A stretch of 64,000 bases of DNA, taken from the NCBI GenBank assembly GCA_903905455.1, contig CAIVGN010000097.1, forward strand, positions 1 to 64,000, given 5' to 3'. Source of the DNA: an uncultured Archangium sp. GTDB taxonomy: Bacteria; Myxococcota; Myxococcia; Myxococcales; Myxococcaceae. Under the pieces are notes generated by a model that made no database searches, was not told the origin of the DNA, and worked only from the letters and a program-made list of their open reading frames with translations. Shown here in pieces: positions 44,426 to 55,330 of the stretch. The translations under genes and the position numbers were made by a program. The first letter of the stretch is position 1. Every line of letters begins with the position of its first letter.

Positions 44426-45469
44426 ATGCTGGAGATGGAACCCCGTGAACGATTCCTCGCCGCGCTGAATGGTGCCCCGGTCGATCGCCCCCCGGTCTGG
44501 TTGATGCGGCAGGCCGGTCGCTATCTCCCCGACTACCGCGAGGTGCGAAAGCACGCGGGCTTCTGGGAGCTGTGCCACTCGCCCGAGCTGACCACCCGCG
44601 TCGCCCAGGAGCCGCTGGCGCGCTTCAAGCTCGACGCCGCGATCGTGTTCTCCGACATCCTCGTGGTGCCCGAGGCCCTCGGGCTGGGCGTCACCTTCGG
44701 CGCCGGGGAGGGCCCGCAGCTGGCCCATCGCCTCTCGGGCCCGGCGGATCTCGCGGCGTGGAAGGTCGAGGGCGCGGCGCAGCGACTGGGCTTCGTGTCC
44801 GACGCCGTGCGCCACCTCAAGGGCGCGCTCAACGGCTCACACGGCATCCTCGGTTTCGCCGGCGCCCCCTTCACGCTGCTGGCGTATTGCACCGAGGGTG
44901 GTGGCAGCGACGACTTCCTCGAGGCGCGCGTGATGCTGCACCAGCAGTCGGCGCTCGCCGAGCGCGCGCTGGCGACGCTGGCCGATCTCACCGCCGAGTA
45001 CCTCGAGGCCCAGTGCGCCGCGGGCGCCGACACGGTGCAGCTCTTCGACACCTGGGGCGGGCTGCTCGACCGCGAGGACTACATGCGCTTCTGCGTGCCG
45101 GCGATTCGACGCATCACCGAGCCGCTGCGCGCGAAGGGTCGCAAGGTGTTGCTCTTCGTGCGCGGCGGCCAGCACCTGCTGCCCGTGCTGGGGGAGGCGA
45201 ACGTCGATGGCTTCTCGCTCGACTGGCGCGTCGACTGGCGCGAGGCGCGCACCCGGTACCCGCGGCACGTGCTGCAGGGCAACCTCGACCCCGCGTTGCT
45301 GCTGGCCGGCGAGGCGCCCGTGCGCGCGGCGACCGCGTCGTTGATCCGCACCATGCGCGAGGCCGACCACGGCACGCGCTGCATCCTGAACCTGGGCCAC
45401 GGCATCCACAAAGACACGCCCCCCCAGACGGTGGCGGCGCTCTGCGACGAGGTCGCAGCCCATGGCTGA
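44426..45469 (+). CDS. hemE: Uroporphyrinogen decarboxylase
   Basis: 347 residues from the ATG at 44426 (an ATG at 44435 or a GTG at 44411 are alternatives). Both family signatures are present: PPVWLMRQAGRYLPDYRE near the N-terminus and GFAGAPFTLLAYCTEGG (about 142-158). It removes four carboxyl groups to make coproporphyrinogen III. First gene of the nine-gene plus-strand heme run; it overlaps hemG by 8 bases. Confidence 0.96.
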   Translation: MLEMEPRERFLAALNGAPVDRPPVWLMRQAGRYLPDYREVRKHAGFWELCHSPELTTRVAQEPLARFKLDAAIVFSDILVVPEALGLGVTFGAGEGPQLAHRLSGPADLAAWKVEGAAQRLGFVSDAVRHLKGALNGSHGILGFAGAPFTLLAYCTEGGGSDDFLEARVMLHQQSALAERALATLADLTAEYLEAQCAAGADTVQLFDTWGGLLDREDYMRFCVPAIRRITEPLRAKGRKVLLFVRGGQHLLPVLGEANVDGFSLDWRVDWREARTRYPRHVLQGNLDPALLLAGEAPVRAATASLIRTMREADHGTRCILNLGHGIHKDTPPQTVAALCDEVAAHG

Positions 45470-46826
45470 GTCCGTCGACGTCCTGGTGGTGGGTGGCGGG
45501 CTGGCGGGCATGACCGCCGCGCTCGAACTCCAGCGCCGGGGCCGTCGGGTGCTGATCGTCGAGAAGGGGGCGCGGCTCGGCGGCAAGGCGGGCTCCACGC
45601 ACACCTCGCTGGGCGAGTTCCCCACGGGGCCGACCAGCTTCAACGGGCGCGTCGCGGCGTTCTGGCGCTTGTTCGCGCTGCTGGGTCTGCCCGAAGACGA
45701 GGTGGTGAAGCTGCATCCCCGCTCCGGCGCCCGCTTCGTGGTGCGGGGCGGCAAGCTGCGCGGCCTCCAGCCCAACCCCTTGAGCGTGGCCTTCACCGGC
45801 GCGCTGTCCTTCGGCGAGAAGTGGTCTCTGGTGCGCGAGTTCCTCGCGCCGAAACCGCGCCGCACCGAGACCACCGACGAGTCGATGCACGAGCTGCTCG
45901 TGCGCCGCTTCGGGGCTTCGGCCGTGGAGCACTTCTTCTCCGCCGTCTTCACCGGCATCTTCGCCGGCGATCTCCGCCAGCTCTCGGCCCAGGCCTGCAT
46001 GCCCGCGCTGGTCACCGCGGAGAAGGAATACGGCAGCGTGCTCAAGGGCGCGCTCCGGGCGCTCGAACACCACGAGCCCGGCACCCGGCCCGGGCTCTTC
46101 ACCTTCAAGCAGGGTTTCGGCGTGCTGGGCGAGCGCGCCGCCACGCTCGTGCCGTGCCTGCTGGGCACCACCCTCGACTCGCTCACCGTCGACGCTCACG
46201 GGGTCGCCGCCCAGGCCGGCGCCACGCGCATCACCGCGAGCTCCGTGGTGCTGGCCACCGAGGCCGAGGTCGCGGCGCCCCTGCTGGCGCCCTCGTTGCC
46301 CGCGACCGCCGGAGTGCTGTCGGGCTTCGGCTACGCCCCCATCGCCCTCGTGCAGTGGGCCGAGCGCACGCCCGGCGAGTCGCGCCTGCCCAACGGCTTC
46401 GGGTACCTCTCGGCGCCGGTGGAGGCGCTCTTCTCGCTCGGGGCGCTCTTCGTGGGCGATCTCCGAGGCGAGTCCCCGCGCCGCTTCTCCTCGTTCGTGG
46501 GCGGGGCGCTGCAGGCCGCGCGCGCGGCGTTGCCCGACGCCGAGCTCATCGCCGGGGTGCAGGCCGATCTCCTGCGCCTCACCGGCGGCACCCTGGGCGA
46601 GGTCGTCAACATCGTTCGGTGGGACCGGGCCGTGTTCCAGCCGGCCGTGGGCCACGCCGACTCGCTGCGCCGCCTCGAGGCGTCGCTCGCCGGGGTGCCG
46701 GTGGCGCTGGCCGGCAGCTACTTCGGTGGCGCTGCGATGAAAGACGCCATCCACAGCGGCTTCGCGGCGGCCGACCGGGCCTTCGCGTTCCCGGCCTCGG
46801 CGCCGGTCCTGCGGAGCGCCTCGTGA
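45462..46826 (+). CDS. hemG: Protoporphyrinogen oxidase, oxygen-dependent FAD type
   Basis: 454 residues. The FAD-binding motif VLVVGGGLAGMTAALELQRRG lies at 8-28, followed by VEKGARLGGKAGS. The C-terminal FAD contact ALAGSYFGGAAMKDAIHSG matches the HemY/PPOX family. It oxidises protoporphyrinogen IX to protoporphyrin IX with O2. In database usage this type is often labelled hemG or hemY. It overlaps hemE and hemA. Confidence 0.92.
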   Translation: MAESVDVLVVGGGLAGMTAALELQRRGRRVLIVEKGARLGGKAGSTHTSLGEFPTGPTSFNGRVAAFWRLFALLGLPEDEVVKLHPRSGARFVVRGGKLRGLQPNPLSVAFTGALSFGEKWSLVREFLAPKPRRTETTDESMHELLVRRFGASAVEHFFSAVFTGIFAGDLRQLSAQACMPALVTAEKEYGSVLKGALRALEHHEPGTRPGLFTFKQGFGVLGERAATLVPCLLGTTLDSLTVDAHGVAAQAGATRITASSVVLATEAEVAAPLLAPSLPATAGVLSGFGYAPIALVQWAERTPGESRLPNGFGYLSAPVEALFSLGALFVGDLRGESPRRFSSFVGGALQAARAALPDAELIAGVQADLLRLTGGTLGEVVNIVRWDRAVFQPAVGHADSLRRLEASLAGVPVALAGSYFGGAAMKDAIHSGFAAADRAFAFPASAPVLRSAS

Positions 46827-47896
46827 GCCCTCCGCTGGCGGTGGTCGGCGTTTCGTGGCGCTCGTCGAGCACGCTGGTGCGCTCGCAGTTCGCGTCCATC
46901 GCCCACGAGATCGAGCCGCTCGCCTCGCTGCGCGCCGCCGGTTACGTCACCGGCGCGGCGTGCATCACCACCTGCTCGCGCACCGAGTGGATCATCACCG
47001 GCGAGCAGCCCGAGTGGGCCGGCAACCTCCTGCGCAGCGCGCTGTCGTCGCGGCTGCCCGAGGTGATGCCCGAGTCGGTGCAGGTGCGCGCGGGCGCGGC
47101 CGCCATTCACTACCTGCTGCGCGTGGCCGTGGGCCTCGACTCCGTCGCCGAGGGGGAAGGGGCCGTCGGCCGCCAGGTGCTCAAGGCCTTCGAGCAGGCG
47201 CGCCGCGAGGGCGTGTCTGACGGCCGGCTCCACCGCGTGTGGCGTCACGTCGAGCGGCTCATTCACCAGCGCCGCGACGCGGTGCCCGCTTCCCGCAGCC
47301 TCGGGGTGCAGGCCCTGGTGCGCGAGGCGCTGCGGGACCATTCCCCGAAGACCGTGGCCATCCTCGGGCGCGGCGAGTTCGGGTTGGCCATGGAGCGCAG
47401 CCTCGCGGCCGTCAGCGGCTGGACGGTCAGCAGCTGGAGCCGCCAGTCCCTGCCCACGCTGCTCGAGACCATCGCGGCCTACGACGCGGTGGTGGTGTGC
47501 ACCGGCGCCGCGAGCGCCTGGCTGGAGCTCCCCGCGCGGCACCGGGGGCTGTGCATCGACGCCGGCTCTCCGCCGCAGGTGCGCGCGGCCCCGGGGTGGA
47601 CCTCGATCGGCCTCGACGCCTTGCTCGCCCGGCCGGAGCTCCAGCTGTCCGAAGGGGAGCGCGAGCGCCTCGAGGAGCTGGTGGAGCACGCCACCTCTTC
47701 GCTGACCTCCGAGCTCCATGCCCCGGCCCCGGCCTCCATGCTGGCGGCCCTCGACGCCGAGCGCTCGTCCTTCCTCAACGAGCAGCTCCCCGCGCTGCTC
47801 TCGAGTCTTTCCCCGAAGGAGGCGCGGCGGGTCCGGCAGGCCGTCGGCGCCTTCACCCACCGTTTGTTGCTCCGCACCCGTGAGGCGTCGTCATGA
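46823..47896 (+). CDS. hemA: Glutamyl-tRNA reductase, short divergent form
   Basis: 357 residues from a GTG at 46823 (overlap GTGA with hemG). The catalytic Cys is in ITTCSRTEW (TCNRxE motif), and GLDSVAEGEGAVGRQVLKAF corresponds to the GLDS-GE-QI stretch. The NADPH domain has ILGRGEFG where IGAGE is usual. Normal enzymes have about 410-430 residues, so the C-terminal dimerisation part is shortened, and the N-terminal H-T-A substrate motif reads WRSSS. It converts glutamyl-tRNA to glutamate-1-semialdehyde; hemL two genes on takes the product. The context makes the call firm despite divergence. Confidence 0.88.
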   Translation: MSPPLAVVGVSWRSSSTLVRSQFASIAHEIEPLASLRAAGYVTGAACITTCSRTEWIITGEQPEWAGNLLRSALSSRLPEVMPESVQVRAGAAAIHYLLRVAVGLDSVAEGEGAVGRQVLKAFEQARREGVSDGRLHRVWRHVERLIHQRRDAVPASRSLGVQALVREALRDHSPKTVAILGRGEFGLAMERSLAAVSGWTVSSWSRQSLPTLLETIAAYDAVVVCTGAASAWLELPARHRGLCIDAGSPPQVRAAPGWTSIGLDALLARPELQLSEGERERLEELVEHATSSLTSELHAPAPASMLAALDAERSSFLNEQLPALLSSLSPKEARRVRQAVGAFTHRLLLRTREASS

Positions 47897-48784
47897 GGCA
47901 GTTCACCGTCGGCACGCGAGGCTCAGCCCTCGCCCTGTGGCAGACCCGGCACGTCAGCGCGCTGGTCACGAAGCACGGCGCCTCGGTCGTCGAGCGCATC
48001 ATCACCACCCAGGGCGACACCAACCTGTCCGAGCGCCTCGTGGGCAAGCTCGAGAAGGGCTTCTTCACCCAGGAGCTCGAGACCGCGCTCCACGAGAAGC
48101 AGATCGACTGGGCGGTGCACTCGCTCAAGGACCTGCCCACGCGCATGCCTCCGGGCCTGGTGCTCGGCGCCGTGCTCGAGCGCGCGCCGGCGGCCGATCT
48201 CCTGCTGGTGCGACCCGAGTTCGTCGAGGAAGGCGGGGCCTTGCCGCTCAAGGCGGGCGCGCGCATCGGCTCCTGTTCGCTGCGCCGGGAGGCCATGCTC
48301 AAGCACTTCGCGCCCAAGGCGACCGCGGTGCCGCTGCGGGGCAACGTGCCCACGCGGGTCAACAAGCTGCGCGAGGGCCTGTACGACGGCGTGCTCCTCG
48401 CCGAGGCGGGCGTGTCGCGGCTCCAACTCCCGCTGGAGGGCCTCGCGGTCTTCCGGCTCAACCCGGCCCGCTGGCAGTGCGCGCCGGGGCAGGGCGCCGT
48501 CGCGGTGCAGTGCCGCGCCGAGGACGCCGAGGTGCTCGCGCTGCTCTCGCCGCTGAACCACGCGCCCACCGCCCGGGCCACGGGCCTCGAGCGCGACTTC
48601 CTGCGCGTGCTCGAGGGCGGTTGCACCACGCCCTTTGGCTGCTTCATCGACGGCAACCGCGCTTCGCTGGGCCTCGCCACCGAGCAGGGCTGGGCGCGAC
48701 GCACCCTCGAGCTCCCGGCCGTACCTTCACCTGCATGGCTCGCCGCGCAGCTCGACGAGCTTCCCCACCACCAGGAGGACTCCA

Positions 48785-48810
<26 letters not shown>
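47893..48810 (+). CDS. hemC: Hydroxymethylbilane synthase (porphobilinogen deaminase)
   Basis: 305 residues. It starts with FTVGTRGSALALWQT. AVHSLKDLPT (about 74-83) includes the catalytic Asp, GSCSLRRE is the substrate site, and LEGGCTTPFG holds Cys244, which carries the dipyrromethane cofactor. It polymerises four porphobilinogens. It overlaps hemA by 4 bases and hemL by 26. Confidence 0.96.
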
Positions 48811-50044
<1,234 letters not shown>

Positions 50045-50057
50045 TACGTCTGCCACC

Positions 50058-51042
50058 ATGAACCGAGCGAGACAGTGGTTGTCCCGAAACGTCGACGTCA
50101 TCCTCTTCGCGGCTTCGCTCGCGAGCGTGGGGCCGTTGATGGCGTGGTGGTCCGTGCTGGTGCGGCGGAACATCCTCGGCACGGACGCCCTGCTGCGCGC
50201 GCAGATCGACGTCACCTTCACCGGCGTCGAGCGCTTCGCCCGGCTCGCTTCGCTCGACGCGGCGACCAAGCGCCAGCTGTTCATGATCTCCGGTGAGTCG
50301 GCGCTCGCCGGCTGCCTGCTGTGCGTGCTGGCGGTGGTGCTCTTCGCCGTGGCCCGGCACCGGCAACACGAGACGCAGCGGCTCCAGTCGATGCTGCAGC
50401 TCACCACCCACCAGCTCAAGACCCCGCTGGCAGGCGTGCGCGCGCTGCTGCAGAGCCTGGGCAACGGGAGCATTCCCCCCGAGCTCCAGGCGCGCTTCAT
50501 CACCCAGGGCGTCGGCGAGTGCGACCGCCTCGAGCACCTCGTCGAGACCACGCTCGCCTACCAGCGGGCCGTGTCCCACCAGGCCGCGCGCATCGAGGTG
50601 GTGCCCACCGGCCAGCTCGTCTCCCGCATCCTCGAGCACCGTCGCGCCAGCTTCCCCGAAGACGAGGTGCGCTGGCAGCCGAGCGCCGCGCTGTCCGTGG
50701 CGTGCGACCCCGACGCGGTGCGGGTGGTGCTCGAGAACCTGCTCGACAACGCCCGCAAGTACGGCGGCGGCAAGGTGGAGATCGCCGACGCGATGAACGG
50801 CGCCCGCTGGCGCCTCGAGGTGCGCGACCGCGGCCAGGGCTTCGCGACCCACGACGCCGAGCGGCTGTTCGAACCTTTTGAACGTGGAGGAGGTACCGGC
50901 GTGGCGCACGGCAGTGGGTTGGGGCTCTACATCTCGCGGCAGCTCGCGCGGCGCATGCATGGAGAGCTGACGGCGAAGAGCGAGGGGCCGGGCAAGGGCA
51001 GCGTGTTCGCCCTCGAGCTGCCGGTCGCGCGGGAGGTGGCCC

Positions 51043-51050
<8 letters not shown>
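50058..51050 (+). CDS. Sensor histidine kinase embedded in the heme operon
   Basis: 330 residues from the ATG at 50058. Two membrane helices (about 12-34 and 80-98) enclose a periplasmic loop of only about 45 residues. No HAMP domain is evident. HisKA: THQLKTPLAGVRALLQ with His118; ATPase: ENLLDNARKYGGGK (N box), DRGQGF and GSGLGLYISRQLARR (G boxes). It overlaps the response regulator by 8 bases, and both lie between hemL and hemH. The small loop suggests sensing within the membrane or through a partner. The signal could be heme, redox or envelope state (inference). Confidence 0.92.
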
Positions 51051-51728
<678 letters not shown>

Positions 51729-51732
<4 letters not shown>

Positions 51733-52760
51733 ACGCTCCCGTCGCAGTGTCCGCTTCTTCTTCGTTGGCCCTGCGACGCGCCGTCGTGCTCATCAACATC
51801 GGGACGCCTGACGCGCCGACCGTTCCCGCGGTGCGCAGGTACCTCGCGGAGTTCCTCGGAGATCCGAAGGTGATCGACCTCCCGGCGCCGGTGCGCTGGT
51901 TGCTCCTGCGGTTGATCATCTTGCCCTTCCGCCCGAAGCGCAGCGCCCACGCCTACCAGCAGATCTGGACCCCCGAGGGGTCGCCGCTGATGCTCAACGC
52001 GCAGGCCCAGGTGGCGGCGCTGCAGCAGGCGTTGCCCGACCGCGAGGTGGTGCTCGCCATGCGCTACGGCAACCCGGGGCTGCCCGCGGTGGTCGCCGAG
52101 CTGCGGGCGCGCGGCGTGCGCGAGTTGACCATCGTCCCCATGTACCCCCAGTTCGCCTCGGCGACGACGGGCACCACCCTCGCGCGCATCGAGCAGCTCG
52201 CCTCCGACCTGAAGCTGACCGTGGTGCCTGCCTTTCACGGCAAGCCGGGCTTCATCGAGGCCTGCGCAGCGCAGGTGCGCGAGACCGTCGCGGCGTCCGG
52301 TGCCGAGCACGTGCTCTTCAGCTACCACGGGCTCCCGCTGCGGCAGTTGAAGCCGGTGTGTGGCGCCCCCTGCAGTCCGCAGCCGTGTCCCGCCCTCGGG
52401 GCGACCAACGCGCAGTGCTACCGCGCCCAGTGCTACGCGACGAGCGCGGCGATCACCGCGGCGGCGGGCCTCACCCAGGCGTCGACGTCGTTCCAGTCGC
52501 GGCTCAAGGGCGCGACGTGGATCAGCCCCTTCACCGACGAGGCCGTGGTGGCGCTCGCCCAGCGCGGCGTCAAGCGCCTCGCCGTGGCCTGCCCCTCGTT
52601 CGTCGCCGACTGCCTCGAGACGCTCGAGGAGATCGGCCAGCGCGCCGCCGAGTCGTTCAAGGCCGCGGGCGGTGAATCGCTGACGCTCGTGCCCGCGGTC
52701 AACGCCGCCCCCCGCTTCATCACCATGCTGGCCGACGAGGTCCGCAGGAACTCCCCATGA
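51729..52760 (+). CDS. hemH: Ferrochelatase, probably [2Fe-2S]-containing
   Basis: 343 residues from the ATG at 51729. Catalytic His200 is in LFSYHGLP. Directly after it, residues 211-235 hold five cysteines (C211, C215, C220, C230, C235; VCGAPCSPQPC). An internal Cys-rich insert carrying a [2Fe-2S] cluster is established for ferrochelatases of the Myxococcus/Caulobacter type, and this fits. It inserts Fe2+ into protoporphyrin IX at the membrane. It is coupled to the response regulator upstream and hemN downstream. Confidence 0.94.
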
Positions 52761-54112
52761 CCGCGACTGAGTTGCTGGCGAAGTACGACATCCCCGGTCC
52801 TCGCTACACGAGCTACCCCACGGTGCCCTACTGGGGCCGCGCCCCGTCGCCCGACGAGTGGCTCACGCACCTGGAGGGCGCCATCACCCGCAGCCGCGCC
52901 GCGGGGCAGGGCGGGGCGATGTACATCCACGTGCCGTTCTGCCGTTCGCTCTGCCACTACTGCGGCTGCAACACGCACATCGGCCGCGACACGAAGGTGA
53001 GCGCGGCCTACGTCGAGACGCTGCTCGCCGAATGGGCGCTCTACACGGCGCGCCTGGGCAAGGTGCGAATCGACGAACTCCACGTCGGCGGGGGCACGCC
53101 CACCTACCTCTCGCCCGAGCAGCTCGAGCGCATGCTCGGCGGGGTGCTCTCGACCGTCGACCTGGGACCCGGCGCCGAGCTGGGCATCGAGGCCGATCCC
53201 CGCGTGACGACCCGGGAGCAGCTCGAGGTGTTGGCGCGGCTCGGCTTCCGGCGCCTCTCGCTGGGCATCCAGGACTTCGACCCCGTGGTGCAGCACGCGG
53301 TCAACCGCCACCAGACCGTGGAGGAGGTGCGGGTGGTGACCGAGCACGCCCGCGCGCTGGGCTTCACCAGCATCAACTACGACCTGATCTACGGCCTGCC
53401 GAAGCAGACGGCCGCGGGCATCCAGCGCACCGTGGACGAGGTGCGAAAGCTGCGGCCCGATCGCCTCGCGTTCTACGGCTACGCCCACGTGCCGTGGATG
53501 AAGAGCTTCCAGCGCAAGTTCGAAGATTCCGACGTGCCCGCCGGCGCCGAGAAGCGCGCGCTGTACGAGCTGGGTCGCGAGCAGTTGCTGGCCACCGGCT
53601 ACCGGGAGATCGGCCTCGATCACTTCGCCCTCGAGAGCGATGGCCTGTGGCAGGCCTACCGGGAGAAGCGCATGCACCGGAACTTCATGGGCTACACCGA
53701 TCGCTCGACGATGCCCCTCTTCGCCCTGGGCGTCTCGGCCATCGGCGACACGTGGACCGCCTTCGCCCAGAACGAGAAGACCGTCGACGCCTGGACCGCG
53801 GCGATCACCCAGGGGGCCTTGCCGATCACCAAGGGCCACGTGCTCGACGCGGAAGACCTGCTGCTGCGCCGGCACATCCTCGACGTGATGACGCGCTTCG
53901 AGACGCAGTGGGACACCGCGGCGTTGCCGTACTTCGCGCAGCTCTCGCAGACCCTGGGGGAGCTCCAGCGTGACGGCCTGGTGCAGCTCTCGGGCTCGTC
54001 GCTCTCGGTGACCGAAGAGGGCAAGCCCTTCGTGCGCAACGTGTGCATGGCCTTCGATGCCCGGCTCGCGCGCAAGGCGCCGGACCGGCCGCTCTTCAGC
54101 CGCACGGTGTGA
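52757..54112 (+). CDS. hemN: Oxygen-independent coproporphyrinogen III oxidase
   Basis: 451 residues. Radical SAM motif Cys62-x3-Cys66-x2-Cys69 with the extra Cys71 (HVPFCRSLCHYCGCNTHIG), characteristic of true HemN and not of its HutW/ChuW or RSAD1 relatives. PGPRYTSYPTVPYW opens the protein as in E. coli HemN, and the C-terminal HemN domain (MDVMTRFE-like region) is present. It oxidatively decarboxylates coproporphyrinogen without O2. Last gene of the heme run; its stop is 3 bases from the convergent methyltransferase gene. Confidence 0.95.
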   Translation: MTATELLAKYDIPGPRYTSYPTVPYWGRAPSPDEWLTHLEGAITRSRAAGQGGAMYIHVPFCRSLCHYCGCNTHIGRDTKVSAAYVETLLAEWALYTARLGKVRIDELHVGGGTPTYLSPEQLERMLGGVLSTVDLGPGAELGIEADPRVTTREQLEVLARLGFRRLSLGIQDFDPVVQHAVNRHQTVEEVRVVTEHARALGFTSINYDLIYGLPKQTAAGIQRTVDEVRKLRPDRLAFYGYAHVPWMKSFQRKFEDSDVPAGAEKRALYELGREQLLATGYREIGLDHFALESDGLWQAYREKRMHRNFMGYTDRSTMPLFALGVSAIGDTWTAFAQNEKTVDAWTAAITQGALPITKGHVLDAEDLLLRRHILDVMTRFETQWDTAALPYFAQLSQTLGELQRDGLVQLSGSSLSVTEEGKPFVRNVCMAFDARLARKAPDRPLFSRTV

Positions 54113-54115
54113 CGC

Positions 54116-54973
54116 TCAGGGCTGCGGGGGCATGCCCATGGCGGCCCGCACCTCGAGGAACGCGGGCGTCCACTTCGACTGGGCGTCCCGCACCACGAGC
54201 TCGCGCGTGATCAGCGGCGCGGGCTTGCGGGCCATCACGTCCACCATCACCAGCACGTCCTTCCCCGCACGCGGCACCACGTCGAGGTGCTCGATGACGT
54301 GGAGCCCCGCGGCCTTCGCGGCGTTGACCACGCGGTCGGCCTCGAGCGCCGCGGTACACACCACGAAGCGCCCCTCGGGCGTGAGCCAGCGCGCGGCGGC
54401 GAGCGCGTATTCCTCGATGCCCCCGCGGGCCTCGAAGCGACAGGGGCCGGCGTGGGTCTTCTCGCTCTCCGGCCCGGTGCCGATGGGGAAGTAGGGCGGG
54501 GTGCCGGTGATCAGCGGGAAGAGGCCTTCGAGCGTGCCCGGCTCGCGCAGGTCGCCGTCGATGATCCGGCATCGCGACTCGGCGCCGTTGAAGGCGATCG
54601 ATCTCCGGCCCATGGCGGCGCGGTCGTCCTGGGCCTCGATGCCGGTGACGTCCGCGTCGGGGAAGCGCCAGGCCATCATCATCAACACGCTGCCCAGCCC
54701 GCACCCGAGGTCGAGCAGCCGCTTCGCGTCGAGCGCCTGCGCGTGGGGGATGGCCACCCAGGCCGTCACCAGGTCGTCGAGGCTCCAGCGGTGCCCGCGC
54801 TGCTTCTGGAACAGGCGCCACTCGCCGGTGAGGAAGCAGAGATCTTCGTCGTCGGCGGGCTCCAGCTCGGGGCGACCGTCGGCACCGCGCGGCTGCGGTC
54901 CCGGAGGTACCCAACCCGTCGGTCGTCTCGCTGTCCTGATGATCCCGGCCACGGGCGGGACATACACGTTCAC
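54116..54973 (-). CDS. tRNA1(Val) A37 N6-methyltransferase-like (TrmN6/YfiC family)
   Basis: 285 residues from a GTG at 54973; the family domain begins near residue 50, so a later start is possible. Class I SAM fold: LLDLGCGLGSVLMMMA (about 86-101) and the catalytic motif TGTPPYFP, where N-P-P-Y is usual. WRLFQKQRGHRWSLDDLVTAW corresponds to the YfiC N-terminal motif (FKQxxxGxRxSxDxxLL). N6-adenine modification of tRNA is the likely activity, but other substrates are possible. It follows the small membrane-protein gene with one base between. Confidence 0.82.
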   Translation of the reverse strand: MNVYVPPVAGIIRTARRPTGWVPPGPQPRGADGRPELEPADDEDLCFLTGEWRLFQKQRGHRWSLDDLVTAWVAIPHAQALDAKRLLDLGCGLGSVLMMMAWRFPDADVTGIEAQDDRAAMGRRSIAFNGAESRCRIIDGDLREPGTLEGLFPLITGTPPYFPIGTGPESEKTHAGPCRFEARGGIEEYALAAARWLTPEGRFVVCTAALEADRVVNAAKAAGLHVIEHLDVVPRAGKDVLVMVDVMARKPAPLITRELVVRDAQSKWTPAFLEVRAAMGMPPQP

Positions 54974-54974
54974 C

Positions 54975-55205
54975 TCACGCGGAGCACGGGACCGACGCGT
55001 CCGGGGCCTCCTGGGGCTTGCAGGGAGGCGCGTCGGAGAGCAGGCGCGCCGGCTCGGGGACGACGACGGCGGGGGGCTCCCGGTGGTCGTGCTGCCGGCT
55101 GACCACCCCGGGCTGACCGGCGAGCGCGGCGAGGGCTCCCGCGGCCAGCGCGGTCCAGCCGAAGAAGATGAGCGCTGCGAAGAGGACGAGGTTGGAGGGT
55201 TTCAT
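54975..55205 (-). CDS. Small single-pass membrane protein (hypothetical)
   Basis: 76 residues from the ATG at 55205: a membrane helix (about 5-29, NLVLFAALIFFGWTALAAG) and a Pro-rich, mostly polar tail ending in VPCSA. The frame stays open upstream to an ATG at 55376, which would add two CxxCH motifs and overlap the end of the sigma-54 activator gene. The ribosome site is weak for either start. It resembles no family I know. It directly precedes the methyltransferase gene. Confidence 0.5.
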   Translation of the reverse strand: MKPSNLVLFAALIFFGWTALAAGALAALAGQPGVVSRQHDHREPPAVVVPEPARLLSDAPPCKPQEAPDASVPCSA

Positions 55206-55292
55206 GGCGGGACCGGGCACAGCAGACGGCGTGCCGCCCGCCGGGCTGACCAACGTCCCGAAACTTCGCCTCGAACCGGGGCCGCCGACGGT

Positions 55293-55328
55293 GTGGCAGG
55301 TGTTGCACCCGTGGCAGGTGTTGCACCC
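55293..55328. repeat. Exact 18-bp tandem duplication
   Basis: GTGGCAGGTGTTGCACCC occurs twice head-to-tail, 55293-55310 and 55311-55328, just past the stop of the sigma-54 activator gene (55331-55333). Read on the minus strand in the frame of the small gene below, each copy encodes Gly-Cys-Asn-Thr-Cys-His, a heme-c type CxxCH box. The identity of the copies points to a recent duplication. Confidence 0.8.
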
Positions 55329-55330
55329 GG

